64,000 nucleotides of DNA, taken from NCBI GenBank assembly GCA_947650365.1, contig CANTAL010000003.1:2852001-2916000 (forward strand), in the 5' to 3' direction. The notes beneath the pieces are model-generated. The model searched no databases. It was not told the DNA's origin and saw only the letters and a list, made by a program, of their open reading frames with translations. This stretch comes from Chamaelirium japonicum. Taxonomy: Eukaryota > Streptophyta > Magnoliopsida > Liliales > Melanthiaceae. Positions 1 through 11,710 of this stretch are shown here, piece by piece; position 1 is the first letter of the stretch; every line of letters begins with the position of its first letter. Made by a program: the position numbers and the translations under genes.

Positions 1-883
1 CGAAGAAATCTTAATTCCAAAACTCTACTTCTCAATAGTATCATCTCAACGTTATTATGATTATTATATTAATATTACTATAAATAAATTTTTAGTAAAA
101 TAATTAATTTATTTAATTATTTAATAATATATTTATTTTATTAAATATATTAATTTTTTTATTTATTAATATTATTTTATTAAATATTTAAATTAGTTAA
201 ATATTAAATTATTTAAATTTTTAAATAAAGAAAAAATGATTTAATTATATAATTAATTTATTAATTCATTTTATTAGTCTTTTTTAATTTATTTTTTTAT
301 TTATTCAATAATAAAATAAATAATTAATTATTTAAATATTTAAAAACATTTTTAATAAATAAATATATGAAATAGATTATTTACTTAGATAAATAAATAA
401 TTTAATTATTAAAAAATTTCATAACCAAAATAAATAATAATTTAAATAAATAATTATATATTGAAATAATTCAAAAATAATTTTCTTAGATTAATATATT
501 TTAATTAAAATAAATAATAAAATTAATTATTTAATTAAATAATAAAATAAAACAATAATTTAATAACAATTTACTTATTAGTTATAAAATTAGTTAATTA
601 TTTGAATATATAAATATTAAAAAAAACTTAAAAAAACTTATTATTTTTTAAATAATAAAATTAATATTTATTTATTTAATATTGAAATAATAAATAAATT
701 ATTTAAAGATATAAATTATTTAATTATATAGATAATTAAATATTAATTTAATTTTTAAATTATTTAACTATTTAATTTGTTGCACTAATTAAATTATTTA
801 ACTATTTAATTATTTAAATTTCAATAAAAAAGTTATGATTTAATTATATACTTAATTTATAAATTAAGTATATAACTATGAAG
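1..883 (+). repeat. Array unit at left edge: tail fragment plus AT body
   Basis: Positions 1-65 hold the end of a unit tail (AATCTTAATTCCAAAACTC, then TATCATCTCAACGTTATTATG). The rest is AT body made of TTAAT, AAATA and TTTAAAT words. No gene is visible. Positions 1-840 are near-identical to 31257-32097, and 1-285 recur at 886-1171, so this stretch is a recent copy. The unit's head and LTR-like box lie outside the window or were never included. Confidence 0.8.
844..875. repeat. Perfect 32-bp AT palindrome
   Basis: The sequence is its own reverse complement over 32 bp, centred between 859 and 860 (core CTTAATTTATAAATTAAG). It sits where the AT body of the first unit stops and the next tail copy starts. 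It could extrude as a cruciform and marks a probable rearrangement junction. The sister copy near 32090 follows the same sequence up to the left arm and then continues without the right arm. Confidence 0.9.
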
Positions 884-1700
884 TACGAAGAAATCTTAAT
901 TCCAAAACTCTACTTCTCAATAGTATCATCTCAACGTTATTATGATTATTATATTAATATTACTATAAATAAATTTTTAGTAAAATAATTAATTTATTTA
1001 ATTATTTAATAATATATTTATTTTATTAAATATATTAATTTTTTTATTTATTAATATTATTTTATTAAATATTTAAATTAGTTAAATATTAAATTATTTA
1101 AATTTTTAAATAAAGAAAAAATGATTTAATTATATAATTAATTTATTAATTCATTTTATTAGTCTTTTTTTATTTTATTATTTTATTTTTTTAATCTATT
1201 TTTTTTCTAAATAATAATTTTTTTAAATAGTTAAATGATTTGTCAATTATTGATATATTTAAAAACTTAATTAGTGAATAAATATACCAAATAGATTATT
1301 TACTTGAAAAAATAAATATTATAATTATTAAATAATATTATTGTTAAATAAATAATAATTGATATAAAATATTATATAATAATATAAATAAATGTTTTTA
1401 TTAAATTATGAGATATTAATTAAAATAACTAATAATAATAATTATTTAGTTAAGTAATAAAATAAAATAATAATTTAATAACTATTTAATTCTTATGTAA
1501 ATAATTAGTTAATTATTTGAATATATGAATAATAAAATATTTTTTTTAAATAGCTTAATATTTTTTTAATAATCAAAGAAATATTTATTGATTTTAAAAT
1601 TTAAATAATAAATAATTAGTTAAATAAGATAATTATAAAGATAATTAAATATTTTATTAATTATTTAATTTATTAAACTAATTAAATTAAATAAATAATA
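884..1700 (+). repeat. Array unit: tail fragment plus AT body (subfamily I)
   Basis: Tail at 884-965 (GAAGTACGAAGAAATC, then ATCTCAACGTTATTATG), then AT body. Positions 886-1171 repeat 1-285. From about 1203 the sequence switches to that found at 39745, so the unit is a mosaic joined at about 1171-1203. Body landmark: an AAATAGATTATTTACTTG word near 1290. No gene is seen. Confidence 0.8.
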
Positions 1701-2484
1701 GGAAGTAAAGAAGGAAGATGAGGCAGACCCGAATTTTTTGCTTTAAAAATTATGGTTTCCCATATAATACTTAGGCCCTAAGTAAGCTTATCTCATAATA
1801 TGTTATCAACATGAACATATCGAGCCCAGCCGACCCGTCGCAAGTAAACGGAGAAAGAAACGAAGACAAAAAAGATAGTAGAAGAGAGATAGGAATAGAA
1901 GAATAAATAAAGAGAGAAGAAGTCCTGCTCTAGTTCATTTGCCACGGATATAGATAATTAAATAAAAAATTATATAAATAATGTTTTTTTTACATAATTA
2001 AAAAATTAGTCAATTATTGAAATATTTAAAAACTTAATTAGTGAAAAAATATATATAATAGATTATTTACTTAAAAAAATAAATATTTTTATTATGAAAT
2101 AATTTTATAATTAAATAAATAATAAATTAAATAAAATATTATATAATTAAATAAATAAAAAAATTATTAAATTATGAGATATTAATTGAAATAACTAAAA
2201 ATAATAATTATTTAAATAAGTAATAAAATATAACATTAATTTAATAGCTATTTCCTTATTATTTATATAATTAGTTATTTATTTGAATATATGAATAATA
2301 AAATATTTTTTTAAATAGCTTAATATTTTTTTTAATAATAAAAGAAATATTTATTGATTTTATTATTTAAATAATAGATAAATAGTTTAAATAAGTTAAT
2401 TATAAAGATAAATAAATATTTCTTTAATTATTTAATTTATTTAACTAATTAATTAATTAAACTAATAAAATAAATTTAATAATA
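1701..2484 (+). repeat. Array unit, subfamily I, with an incomplete LTR-like box
   Basis: Head GGAAGTAAAG at 1701, then part of an LTR-like box (CTTAGGCCCTAAG palindrome present), the PBS-like word TGTTATCAACATGAACAT, purine leader and the start of the tail ending near 1956. AT body follows to 2484. The box is clearly shorter than the usual 168 bp. Its partner at 40242 is fuller. Confidence 0.8.
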
Positions 2485-5275
2485 GGAAGTAAAGAAGGAA
2501 GATGAGGCACAACCGATTTTTTTGCATTAAAAAAATTTATATTTTCTATTAAAAAAATTTAAAACATTACAACTGTTTTGAGATCGTATTATTTTCTACC
2601 GTCGAATCTTTCCCATAGACTAGGTTTTTTCATATTATACTTAGGCCCTAAGTAAACTTACCATATAAATAATATACGACCCCTTTAGGGTGGGGCACGA
2701 ATATATCGAGCCCAACCGACCCATCGCAAGAAAGGAGAGAAGAAGAGAGATGAGAATGGAGAAATAAATGAAGAGAGATAATAATAGTAATTATATATTT
2801 AATTATAAAATAATTTAAATAATTGAAATATTTTAATAATTAAATTTTTTTTAAAATAATTATTTTATTTATTTATTTAATTATCTAGTTTTTTAATAAA
2901 ATTTATTATTTTATTTATTTATTAATTATTATATTATTTAATAATCCAATTATGTAACAATTTAATGGTTTAAAATATTAAATAAATAAATAATAATTTA
3001 ATTATATAATTTATTTATTTAATTAGTTATTTCTTTTATTATTATTATTTTTTGAATTTATTTAATTAATTTATTATATAATGAATTGTCAAAATAATAA
3101 AATAATTAATTAATTCATCATTTTATTATGCAATAAGTAATTAATAAAAATATTTAATTAATTACCATTATTGAAATTATTATTATAATTTTTATTTAAT
3201 TATTTTATAAAATAATTTATTAATTTAATTATTTATAAAATATAGTTATAAAATAATATAAAAATATAGCAACTAATTACTTATTATTTTAGAAAAATTA
3301 TTTATTTTAAATTTTTTTTTATTTATTTTTTATTTATTATTTTTTTATTTTATTACTTAATAAAATAATTAATATTTTGATGTATTTTATGTAATTTTTT
3401 ATAATTGAATAAATAATTTTTTAATTATTCCATTACATAATAATTTATTTAAATTATTTATTTAACAATAAAATTATTTAATAATTAATTTTTTTTTTGT
3501 TTTAGTAAATAATATATTTAATATATTTTTTTACTAAAAAAAATTTTAAATATATAAATAATTTACTAATTATTTATTTATATAAAAAAATTATTTTTAA
3601 ATAATTCTTTATATAATTTTCTAAATAATAAAATTCTAATTTTATAATTATTTAAATAAATATTTATTAAATTTCTTTTTTAGATGATAATATATTAATT
3701 TTATTACATAATAATTTATTTATATGATTTCTTATTAAATTATTTTATTATTTCAAAAAATTATAATTTATTTAAATTATTAGTCTTTTAATAATGAAAT
3801 TATTTAATAATTAAATTATTTTTTTGTTTAAGTAAATAATCCTTTTAATAATTTTTTTACTAAATAAGTTTTTAAATATTTAAAGAATTTAATAATTATT
3901 TATTTAATTAAAAAAATTATTATTTATATAATTATTTATATAAATATCTAATTAATGAAATTCTAATTTTATACTTATTTCAATAAATTGTTATTTAATA
4001 ATTTACTTAAATAATAATCTAATAATTTTATTACATAATAATTTAGTTATTTAATTATTAATGAAATTATTTTACTATTTCAAAAAATTACTAATTCATA
4101 TAATTTATTTTTTAAAATATGACTTAAATATTCAAAAAATAAAATACTTAAATGTATTTTGTTTAAATATTATATTATTATATAATGGAATTATTTTATT
4201 AGAATATAAAAATAACATAAAGAAATAATGAAATTATTTAGATATTTAATAAAATAATTAAATAATTATTTGAATCATTATTCCATAAATTAGAATTAAT
4301 TAAATAGTTTTATTATTTACTTTTTAAATAACTCAATAATTATTATTGAATTATTTCATAATTAAATTATTCAATAAGTAATTAATAAAAATATTGGATT
4401 AATTATAATGTATGGAATAATGATTCCAATATTTATTTAATTATTTTATAAAATATCTAAATAATTTCATCATTTATTTATTTAATTAATATTTTTAATA
4501 AAAAATTTAATTATATACTTAGATAATATTTTAATTAAATAATTAAATTTTTTATTATTTAAATATATATTTTATAATTTAAAATATAAATTATTTTAAT
4601 TAAGAATTTTTGCAAATAAAAAATAATTTAATCAATAATTACATAACTAAATTATTATGTTATAAAATTATTAGATTATTATTTGAATAAATTATTAAAT
4701 AATTATTTATTTATATAACTAAAATATTAGAATTTAATTATTTAGATAATTAAATAAAAAATTATAAAACTAATAATTTTTTTTAATAATTAAATAATGA
4801 GTAAATTATTGAAATATTTAAAAACTTAATTACTGAAGAAATATATCAAATAGATTATTTTCTTAAAATAATAAATATTTTCATTATTAAATAATTTCAT
4901 AGTTAAAAAAAGAATAATTTAAATAAAATATTATAAAATTAAATAAAGAATAAATTTTATTAAATTATGAGATATTAATTAAAATAACTAAAAAAATAAT
5001 TATTTAATTAAGTAATAAAATAAAACAATAATTTAATAACTATTTACTTATTATTTAAATAATTAGGTAGTTATTTGATTATATGAATAATAAAACATTT
5101 TTTTAAATAGCTTAATATTTTTTTAATAATCAAAGAAATATTTATTGATTTTATTATTTAAATAATAACTAATTAGTTTAAATAATTTAATTATATAGAT
5201 AATTATATATTTCTTTAATTATTTAATTTATTTAACTATTTAATTTATTAAACTAATAAAATTAATTTAATAATA
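2485..5275 (+). repeat. Long array unit, subfamily I, with an inverted-double AT body
   Basis: Module at 2485-2780 (head, LTR-like box with TATAAATA, leader; the PBS word is not evident) followed by about 2.5 kb of AT body. The body carries the unit landmark in reverse orientation (around 3499-3540 and 3823-3870) and again in forward orientation near 4840. It is therefore a compound body with inverted parts. No gene is seen in 2781-5275. Confidence 0.75.
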
Positions 5276-7394
5276 GGAAGTAAAGAAGGAAGATGAGGCA
5301 TACCCGAATTTTTTGCATTAAAAAAATTTATATTTTTCTTTAAAAAAATTTAAAATATTACAAATATTATGAGATCGTTCGATCGGATGACTGTCCAACA
5401 TCAGATCTCTGCCATAGACTAGGTTTTTCCATATTATACTTAGGCCCTAAGTATGCTTACCATATAAATAATTTACGACCCCTTTAGGGTGGGGCACGTT
5501 TGATGTCTCTATCTTTCTCCCATCTCATAATATGTTATCAACACGAACATGTCGAGCCCAGCCGACCCATCGCAAGAAAATGGAGAGGAAAACGAAGACA
5601 GAAAAGAGAGAAGAATAGAGATGATAATGGAGAAATAAACGAAAAGTGAAGAATTCCTGCTCCAGTCCATTGGCCATGACTATAGGTTTGAAGTAAGAAG
5701 TAATCTAAATTCCAAAACTCCACGTCTCAATAGTATCATCTCAACATTATTATGAATATCATTGTAATGTTTCTATAATGTTTTTAATAATAGTAATCAT
5801 TTACTTAATTATAAAATAATTTAAATATTTTAATAATTAACTATTTATTAAAATAATTATTTTATTTAATTATTTAATTATCTAGTTATTTAATAAAATT
5901 ATTTATTTATTTATTTATTAGTTACTATATTATTAAATAATCAAATTATGTAACAATTTAATGGTTGAAAATATTAAATAAAGAAATAATAATTTAATTA
6001 TATAATTTATTTATTTTATTAGTTATTTCTTTAATTATTATTATTTTTTAAATTAATTTAATTAATTCATTAAATAAGAAATAGTTGAAATAATAAACTA
6101 AATAATTAATTAATTATTTTATTATTCAATAAGTAATTAATAAAAATATTTAATTAATTATAATTAATAAAATAATTATTATAATTTTTATTTAATTATT
6201 TTATAAAATAATTTATTAATTTAATTATTTATTTAATAAAGTAATAAAATAATATAATAATATAATAACAAGTTACTTATTATTTTAGAAAATTATATTA
6301 TTTTAGAAAATTATATTATTTAAAAAAATAATATATTATTTATATGTTTAAATAATGAACTAATTATTTAAATAATCAATAAATAGGTATTGAATTAATT
6401 TTTTATTTTATTATAGAATGAAATAATTAATTTTTTTATGTATTTAATTTAATTTTTTATTATTTATGAAAATAATTTGTTAATAATTTCATTATATAAT
6501 AATTTATTTAATTAATTATTTTTTTAAAAATTAAATTATTGCATAATTAAATAATTTTTTTGTTTAAGTAAATAATCTATTTAATATATTTCTTTACTAA
6601 ATAAGTTTTTAAATATTTAAATAATTAACTAATTATTTAATTATTTAAAAAAATTGTTATTTAAATAATTATTTATATAATTATGTAAATAATGAAATTT
6701 TAATTTTATAATTTAATTATTTTATTATTTAAATATTTACATAATAATTTAAAGTATAAATTATATTAATTAATAATATTTTGAAATAATAAAATAATTT
6801 AATCAATAATTACATGACTAAATTATTATGTAATAAAATTATTAGATTATAATTTAAATAAATTATTAAATAATTATTTATTTATATAAATTAAATATTA
6901 GATTATAATTTAAATAAATTATTAAATAATTTTGTATTTAAATAAATAATAATTTATAAAATTAAATAATAAATTATATTATTAGATAAATAAATTATAT
7001 TATTATATTAATAATTTTTTTAATAATTCTTTATTTAAATAATTATAAAATTAGAATTTCATTATTTAGAAAATTATATAAAGAATTAAATATTTAAAAA
7101 TATATTTCATAAACAAATATATTAAATAGATTATTTACTAAAACAAAAAAATAATTTAATTTTTAAATAATTTTGTAGTTAAATAAATAATAATTTAAAT
7201 AAATTATTATGTAATAAAATAATTAACAAATTATTTTATTAAATTATAAAAAATTATATATAATGTAACAAAATATTATTTATTTTATTAAGTAATAAAA
7301 AACATTAATTCAATAACTATTTATTTTTAATTTAAATAATTAGTTAATTTTTTGAATACATAAATAATAAAATGATTTTTAAAATAATAAATTA
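5276..7394 (+). repeat. Array unit, subfamily I, with a complete LTR-like box
   Basis: Head from 5276; LTR-like box 5365-5532 (168 bp, ending TCTCATAATA); PBS-like word TGTTATCAACACGAACAT just after; purine leader; tail to about 5785; then AT body. The body contains a reverse landmark at 6561-6605 and a forward one near 7110. A 58-bp tandem duplication starts at 6841 and again at 6899. No gene is seen in the body. Confidence 0.8.
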
Positions 7395-7899
7395 TTTGAA
7401 AATAATTAGTAATTAGTTATTATATTTTTATATTATTTTATAACTTTATTAAATAAATAATTCAATTAATAAATTATTTTATAAAAAAATTAAATAAAAA
7501 TTATAATAATTATTTTATTTATTATAATTAGTTAAATATTTTAATTAATTACTTATTGAATAATAAAATGATGAATTAAATAATTATTTCATTATTTGAA
7601 CAATTTATTATTTAATAAATTAATTAAATTAATTTAAAAATAATAATAATGAAAGAAATAACTAATTCAATAAAATAATTATTTAATTAAATCATTATTT
7701 ATTTATTTAATATTTTGAACCATTAAATTGTTATATAATTTGATTATTTTATAATAAATAATTAATAAATAAATAAAATAATAAATGTTATTAAATAACT
7801 TGATGATTAAGTAAATAAATAAAACTACTATTTTAATAAAAAGCTAATTATTAAAGTATTTCAATTATTTTAATTATTTTATTATTAAATAAACGATTG
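7395..7899 (-). repeat. AT body in reverse orientation, abutting the Copia LTR
   Basis: From about 7395 the words match the reverse-oriented bodies at 61345-61690 and 63120-63610 (for example AACCATTAAATTGTTATATA and the AAAAAGCTAATTATTAAAG stretch). In those other places the body continues into a reverse unit tail. Here it stops at 7899 and the 3' LTR of the Copia remnant follows. The element therefore ends inside an array body. Confidence 0.75.
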
Positions 7900-8052
7900 T
7901 GTTGCAAAAAGCGTCCTGTATTATTCATTTACCCCCCTATATATAGGCATAATTAGAGGTTGGGATAGAGACGGGGAAATCTCCTATCCCATGAATCCAG
8001 GGGTTTTTATCCGGTGGGCATCCATATCCGATGCAACCACCGTTTCATAACA
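7900..8052 (-). repeat. 3' LTR of the Copia remnant (153 bp)
   Basis: Read on the minus strand it starts TGTTATGAAACGG and ends TTTTTGCAACA, giving TGTT/AACA ends. A TATATATA box lies at 7938-7945. Its 5' part (CGGAT, then GATGCCCACCGGAT) is similar to the start of the array LTR-like box (CGGATGGCTGTCCACCGTCGGAT in two overlapping parts). This suggests that the array box and this LTR are related. Ends were chosen from the adjoining polypurine tract and the inverted TGTT/AACA termini. Confidence 0.85.
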
Positions 8053-8060
8053 CTCCCCCT
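8053..8060 (-). other. Polypurine tract of the Copia remnant
   Basis: The minus strand reads AGGGGGAG directly before the TGTTATG start of the 3' LTR. This is the expected place and composition for the plus-strand primer of an LTR retrotransposon. Confidence 0.85.
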
Positions 8061-8410
8061 TGGATGACCACCATTTATCATTGATTGCCTCATTAAAACC
8101 TTTGATGGAAAAACCCAGTGGGAAAAATCCTATCAAAGGAAAAAGAGTACAACCTTAGTTCTTCAGGAACAAGTTCTTCAGGAACTATGGTGGGTGCACA
8201 TAATGCTGCCTCGTTAAAACCTTTGATGGGAAAACCCTGTGGGAAAAACCCTACCAAAGGAAAAAGAGTAGAGCGCGCATAAATTTGCATCTTCAGGATG
8301 CCCTCCGCCTAACAATTACATTACCATTATTACATCTCTCCCCCTGATTGTATCTCCTCCTGATTACATTATTACATCTCTCGCCCTGATTATATCTCCT
8401 CCTTATTACA
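8061..8410 (-). repeat. Copia 3' non-coding region with two tandem duplications
   Basis: Two 62-bp copies lie at 8088-8149 and 8209-8270. Each reads on the minus strand as CTCTTTTTCC, then GGGTTTTTCCC, then AAAGGTTTTAA(C/T)GAGG, a sequence typical of plant Copia 3' ends. A second pair of about 42 bp (TTATTACATCTCTC and GTATCTCCTCC words) lies at 8323-8364 and 8365-8407. No separate gene is supported; short open frames here are chance. Confidence 0.8.
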
Positions 8411-8965
8411 TCAATTTGTTTGGTGATTGAGCTGTCGCAGTCCGATGCCGTACACCATCTTCTGGAAAGTAGACTTGGGCAAAGCTTTGGTGAAGAGATC
8501 CGCAAGATTGTCGCTTGACCGTACTTGCTTGACTTCAATCTCCCTTTTCTTCTGAAGTTCGTGGGTGTAGAAAAACTTTGGTGAGATGTGCTTTGTTCGA
8601 TCTCCCTTGATGAAGCCAGCTTGAATTTGAGCAATACATGCGGCATTATCTTCGTGGATAACTATCGGCTCTTTGGTAACGGATGCCAACTGGCAACTGC
8701 TTCTGATATGCTGCACAAGTGACCTCAACCATACGCATTCTCTACTTGCTTCATGCAGGGCTAATATTTCAGCATGGTTCGATGATGTAGCCACAAGTGT
8801 TTGTTTGGTCGATCTCCAAGAAATAGCTGCATTGTTATTCAAAAATACATACCCTGTTTGGGATCGACCCTTATGGGGGTCAGAGAGAAAACCTGAATCT
8901 GCATAACCAATCAAGTGAGGAGTACTATAAGAATAAAACAATCCCATATTAATGGTTCCTCGCAA
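8411..8965 (-). pseudogene. Copia polyprotein remnant: RNase H domain
   Basis: This encodes the C-terminal RNase H of a Ty1/Copia polyprotein, which in an intact element degrades RNA in the RNA:DNA hybrid. Visible hallmarks are YADSGFLSDPHKGRSQTGYV near the start, SSNHAEILAL, IHEDNAACIAQ and the C-terminal NLADLFTKALPKSTFQKM. Acidic residues occur at the expected D, E and D positions of this family. It is followed by the 3' non-coding region and LTR, as in intact elements. It is part of a broken fossil and is not expected to be made. Confidence 0.93.
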
Positions 8966-9112
8966 ATATCTAAATATTTGCTTTATTCCATTCCAATGCC
9001 TAAGAGTTGGTTCTGAACTTTATCTAGCCAATAGATTAACAGAAAAACATATATCTGGTCTAGTACATTGAGCTAAATACAATAAAGCACCAATAGCACT
9101 TAAATACGGTTT

Positions 9113-10757
9113 TTAAGAACCAAGAATAGTTTCATGTTCCTCTTTAGGTCTAAATGGATCTTTATGAATATCAAGAGGTCTAACTACCATGGGAGTGCTT
9201 AGTGGGTGACATTTATCCATATTAAATTTCTTTAACAAATTTTCAGTATATAATGATTGATGTACTAAAATCCCACTAGAGTTACGCTCGATCTGCAGGC
9301 CGAGGCAAAACTTAGTATCACCAAGTTCTTTCATTTCAAACTCCCTCTTTAGATAATCAGAAGTTTTCTTGAGCTCTTCAGGAGTCCCAATCAAGTTTAT
9401 GTCATCCACATAAACTGCAATTATTGTAAATCCATTTTCTGATTTCTTTATGAAAAGGCATGGGCATATGGGATCATTCTTATAACCTTCCCTAGACAAA
9501 TATTCACTTAGGCGATTGTACCACATCCTTCCGGATTGCTTGAGGCCGTACAATGCTCGTCTTAGTTTTATCGAGTGCGCACTCTTTGATGTTGCTTCAG
9601 GCAACTTGAATCCTTCTGGGACTTTTGATGTTGCTTCGGGCAACTTGAATCCTTCTGGGATTTTCATATAAATATCTGTGTCTAGGTTCCCGTATAGGTA
9701 TGCCGTTACGACATCCATTAGTCTCATCTCTAGTTTTTCAGAAACTATGAGACTAATGAGATATCTAAATGTAACTATATCCATAACAGGGGAATAGATT
9801 TCTTCATAATCAATCCCGGGTTTCTGCAGGAATCCCTGAGCTACAAGCCTTGCCTTATATCTAGCGATTTCATTATTTTCATTTCTTTTTCTTACAAACA
9901 CCCATTTGAAACCTACAGGGTTTACGTTATTTGGTGTTTGTACTATAGGTCCAAATACTCCACGTTTCTTGAGAGATTCAAGTTCAGCTTGAATAGCTTC
10001 TCTCCATTTTGGCCAATCAGTTTTATGTCGACATTCATATATACTACGTGGTTCATTATCTTCATCATCGCCCTTTGTTATTTCAGTAGCTACTTTGTAT
10101 GCAAATATGTCATCGATGACTATTTCCTTTCGGTCCCAAATTTCACCCCTCATATGGAATATTGAGATCTCATTATTTGGTACCGGTACCTTATCCATAA
10201 TCACTGCAGGGATCTCTTCAGGAGTTTGAGGGAAATTTGGCCGTTGGGAAATATTTTCTTCTGGAAAAATATGGTCCATAATCTCTTCTAGAGCATTATG
10301 ACCAGGTTCTTCTGGAACCTCAACTTCTTCTGGAGTTTTAGGGCATGATTTCTCATTCAACTTCCTCTTCCGGGGAACTGAATCTTTGGAACCTATAGGT
10401 CTGCCACGTTTCTGACGTGCAGCATTTTCATTAGCGGGAGTTGGAATATTAATTCTTGCAGGTACATTCTTGGCTGGAACAAACGACTTAGTTACATTAG
10501 TTGCATCATTGAAGGCATCAGGTAATTGATTTGCAATATCTTGCAAATGCAAAATCCTTTTTACTTCTACCTCACATTGGGAAGATCTAGGATCTAGATG
10601 AGACATAGGGGAAGTATTCCACGATAATTTACGCCGTTCTTCGGGAACAGGTCGTTGCCTAGAAACTTCTTTATCTCCCCCTAACGGCGGGAAGACTGTC
10701 TCATCGAAATGACAATCTGCAAATCTAGCAGTAAACAGATCACCTGTTAAGGGTTCT
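9113..10757 (-). pseudogene. Copia polyprotein remnant: end of integrase and reverse transcriptase
   Basis: The N-terminal part (EPLTGDLFTARFADCHFDE) is the region just after the integrase core of Copia polyproteins; a Lys/Arg- and Pro-rich linker follows (KKRGRPIGSK-like, RQKRGRPIGSKDSVPRKRK). The reverse transcriptase shows GFKWVFVRKRNENNEIARYK, KARLVAQGF, the GIDYEEIYSPV motif, LYGLKQSGRMWYNRL and the catalytic YVDD in IIAVYVDDINLIG. A short in-frame tandem duplication is present. The open frame runs by chance about 25 codons into the array sequence upstream. This is a non-functional fossil. Confidence 0.95.
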
Positions 10758-11020
10758 ATATACGACCCCTTTAGGGTGGGGCACATTTGACAGCTCTCTC
10801 TTTCTACCATCTCATAACACTTTATCAGCTCGAACATGTCGAGACCAGCCGATCAGTTGCAAGTAAACAGAGAGAGAAACGAAGACAGAAGAGAGAGAAG
10901 AAGAGAGAAGAGAATGAAGAGATAAATGAAGACAAAAGAGAGAAGAAGTCCAGCTCCAGTCCATTAGCCACGGGTATAGGTGTGAAGTTAGAAGAAATCT
11001 AAATTAAAAAACACTATATT
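10758..11020 (+). repeat. Short array unit: 3' half of LTR-like box, PBS-like site, leader, tail
   Basis: CCCCTTTAGGGTGGGGCACA and CATCTCATAACA close an LTR-like box, followed by CTTTATCAGCTCGAACATG (a variant PBS-like word), a purine leader of about 100 bp and a tail ending AAATCTAAATTAAAAAACAC. The 5' half of the box is replaced by the Copia remnant. Subfamily II type. Confidence 0.8.
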
Positions 11021-11240
11021 TGTCTTTGTTTCTCTCTCCTTTTTCTTGTGACTGGTCGGCTAGGCTCGACATGTTCGTACTGATAATGTGTTGGGAGAAG
11101 AGATAAGAGAATTGAGAGATAAACGAAGAGAGAATAAGTCCTGCTCTAATCCATTCGCTATGGTTATAGGTATGAAGTAAGAAGGAATCTAAATTCCAAA
11201 ACTCTACTTCTTAATAATATAATTAAATCTCTTCGTTCTC
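11021..11240 (+). repeat. Fold-back: reverse leader/PBS piece followed by forward leader and tail
   Basis: Positions 11021-11100 are the reverse complement of leader plus PBS (TCTTTGTTTCTCTC, GACTGGTCGGCTAGGCTCGA, GATAATGTGTTGG). At 11101 the sequence resumes forward with a purine leader and tail, ending in the short-unit linker CTTAATAATATAATTAAATC. The forward tail to reverse leader joint is the same kind seen at 47898, 53326 and 56067. Confidence 0.8.
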
Positions 11241-11710
11241 TTTCTCCCATCTCATAGCACATTATTAGTACGAACATGTCGAGCCTAGCCGACTAGTCAT
11301 AAGAAAACGACGAGAGAAACGAAGACAAAGGAAAGAGAAGAAGATAAAAGAGAATGGAGAAATAAACGAAGAGAGAAAAGGGAAAAATTCCTACTCCAGT
11401 CCATTGGCCTCGGGTATAGGTGTGAAGTAAAAAGGAATCTAAATTTGAAAACTCCACTTTTCAATATTTATACGATCCCTTTAGGGTGGGGCATATTTAA
11501 TGGCTCTTCCATTCTCCCATCTCACAACACGTTATCAATATGAACATGTCAAGCCCAACCGACCAGTCATAAGAAAACAGAGAGAGAAACGAAGACCGAA
11601 GAGAGAGAAGAAGAGAGAGGAGAACAGAGAGATAAACAAAGAGAGAAGAGAGAAGAAGTCCTACTCCATTCCATTGGCAAGAAAACAGAGAGAGAAATAA
11701 AGACAGAAGT
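11241..11710 (+). repeat. Two short forward array units without AT body
   Basis: Unit one, 11241-11468: end of the LTR-like box (CATCTCATAGCACATTATTAG), leader and tail. Unit two, 11469-11710: TACGATCCCTTTAGGGTGGG, CTCACAACACGTTATCAATA, leader, and a second partial leader that ends at an inversion (GACAGAAG joined to TAGAGTTTTAGAA). AT bodies are absent, so the period falls to about 230 bp. Confidence 0.8.

Larger units (their letters stand above)
1203..6890 (+). repeat. Segmental duplication, copy 1 (partner 39745-45487)
   Basis: Collinear, near-identical sequence is found about 38.55 kb to the right. It covers three unit heads (1701, 2485 and 5276, matching 40242, 41082 and 43906) and their AT bodies. 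Agreement runs through both conserved modules and AT spacers, so this is duplication of a block and not independent conservation. The offset changes from 38542 at the left end to about 38600 at the right end, reflecting small indels. Confidence 0.85.
7900..10757 (-). mobile_element. Ty1/Copia LTR retrotransposon remnant, 5'-truncated
   Basis: Minus-strand order: end of integrase, reverse transcriptase, RNase H, a 3' non-coding region, polypurine tract and a single 3' LTR. The 5' LTR, gag, protease and integrase core are absent; the coding part that remains carries at least one break. This is a non-functional fossil. At 10757 it passes straight into array sequence (ATATA is common to both sides). 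Lineage is not certain; the short LTR and the 3' region resemble Ale/Retrofit-type plant Copia elements. With only one LTR, age cannot be estimated from LTR divergence. Confidence 0.93.

Noticed and set aside
8093-8646. Short open frames at the 3' end of the Copia remnant
   Set aside because: They overlap the RNase H coding part or the tandemly repeated non-coding region and show no family motif.
9938-10165. Plus-strand open frame with a hydrophobic stretch
   Set aside because: It lies opposite the reverse transcriptase part of the Copia remnant and is a shadow.
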